A stretch of 5,426 nt of DNA from Patescibacteria group bacterium (GTDB lineage: Bacteria > Patescibacteriota > Patescibacteriia > 2-12-FULL-60-25). Positions within the stretch are counted from its first letter, which is position 1, and each line of letters begins with the position of its first letter. The stretch covers positions 1 to 5,426 of the forward strand of contig JAHJFW010000027.1 in assembly GCA_018824765.1 (NCBI GenBank), read 5' to 3'. Below the pieces are notes generated by a model. That model was not told where the DNA came from, did not search any database, and was given only the letters and a program-made list of their open reading frames with translations. Positions 5,203-5,426 of the stretch are shown here, piece after piece. Both the position numbers and the translations under genes were made by a program.

Positions 5203-5426
5203 ATGCGACGAGCGACAGGAATTATCATCGGGATTTTAATGGGCGCAATTGCGGCTGGCTTAAGCACCGGCTTTTTTCTGCATAAGGCGAATGCTGACCG
5301 CGAAAAACTGGCGGCTCAACTGACTGAAACGGCGCAAACCGCGCAAACGGCACGTGAACAAAACCGGCAGACGATCCAAGAAGCGAACAATAAATTGCAA
5401 AACGCCAACTCCGAAATCAGCAAGGC
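5203..5426 (+). CDS. Membrane-anchored coiled-coil protein, C-terminus cut by window edge
   Basis: The first 74 residues of a protein I do not recognise. It starts MRRATG, followed by one hydrophobic, glycine-rich segment (about 7-26, IIIGILMGAIAAGLSTGFFL), an uncleaved anchor with positive residues on the cytoplasmic side. From about 30 it turns into a charged, Ala/Gln/Thr/Asn-rich helix (for example AAQLTETAQTAQTAREQ), which reads as a coiled coil or stalk and continues past the edge. By the positive-inside rule the helical part should be outside the cytoplasmic membrane (inference). The ATG at 5203 is placed directly before the anchor and 8 nt after a -10-like box; the nearby GGG is too close to serve as a Shine-Dalgarno. 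Small anchored coiled-coil proteins of this type are often cell-envelope or division-associated, but nothing visible fixes a function. Confidence 0.75.
   Translation, partial: MRRATGIIIGILMGAIAAGLSTGFFLHKANADREKLAAQLTETAQTAQTAREQNRQTIQEANNKLQNANSEISK

Overview
The window most likely comes from a small-genome, anaerobic or fermentative bacterium. Candidate Phyla Radiation (Patescibacteria, Parcubacteria-like) is my best guess, from three things: a reduced soluble [NiFe]-hydrogenase-type module with a single-cluster ferredoxin, an ABC exporter whose signature loop reads PSIGQ, and promoter spacing that implies leaderless mRNAs. The assignment is from recall of the families, not from a search, and confidence is moderate. 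The bacterial-type -10 boxes argue against an archaeon.

Layout. (1) Positions 1-1893, minus strand: a three-gene redox operon read right to left. It runs from a ferredoxin with a C-x5-C plus CP pattern (probably [3Fe-4S]), to an FAD/NAD(P)H oxidoreductase joined to it by an ATGA overlap, then 13 nt later a [NiFe]-hydrogenase small-subunit-like protein cut by the left edge. The likely logic is electron transfer between NAD(P)H, flavin, Fe-S protein and a hydrogenase core whose large subunit should lie to the left. (2) Positions 1894-2183: a divergent intergenic region with a promoter at each end and a mosaic of REP-like palindromes between them. (3) Positions 2184-2747, plus strand: a NUDIX hydrolase of the ADP-ribose pyrophosphatase type. 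(4) Positions 2778-2819: a perfect 42-bp palindrome. (5) Positions 2878-4704, plus strand: a complete 608-aa ABC half-exporter; the longer GTG-started reading is not credible. (6) Positions 4705-5202: about 500 bp of AT-rich DNA without a convincing gene, carrying two more copies of the CCGATCGG-centred palindrome, A/T tracts and a polypyrimidine stretch. (7) Positions 5203-5426, plus strand: the start of a membrane-anchored coiled-coil protein cut by the right edge.

The most notable points cut across genes. All four transcription units that begin in the window have a -10-like hexamer ending 8-12 nt before the start codon and no usable Shine-Dalgarno sequence. A palindrome family centred on CCGATCGG flanks the ABC exporter. 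The hydrogenase-like small subunit has adjacent cysteines, as in complex I NuoB, instead of the usual CxxC.
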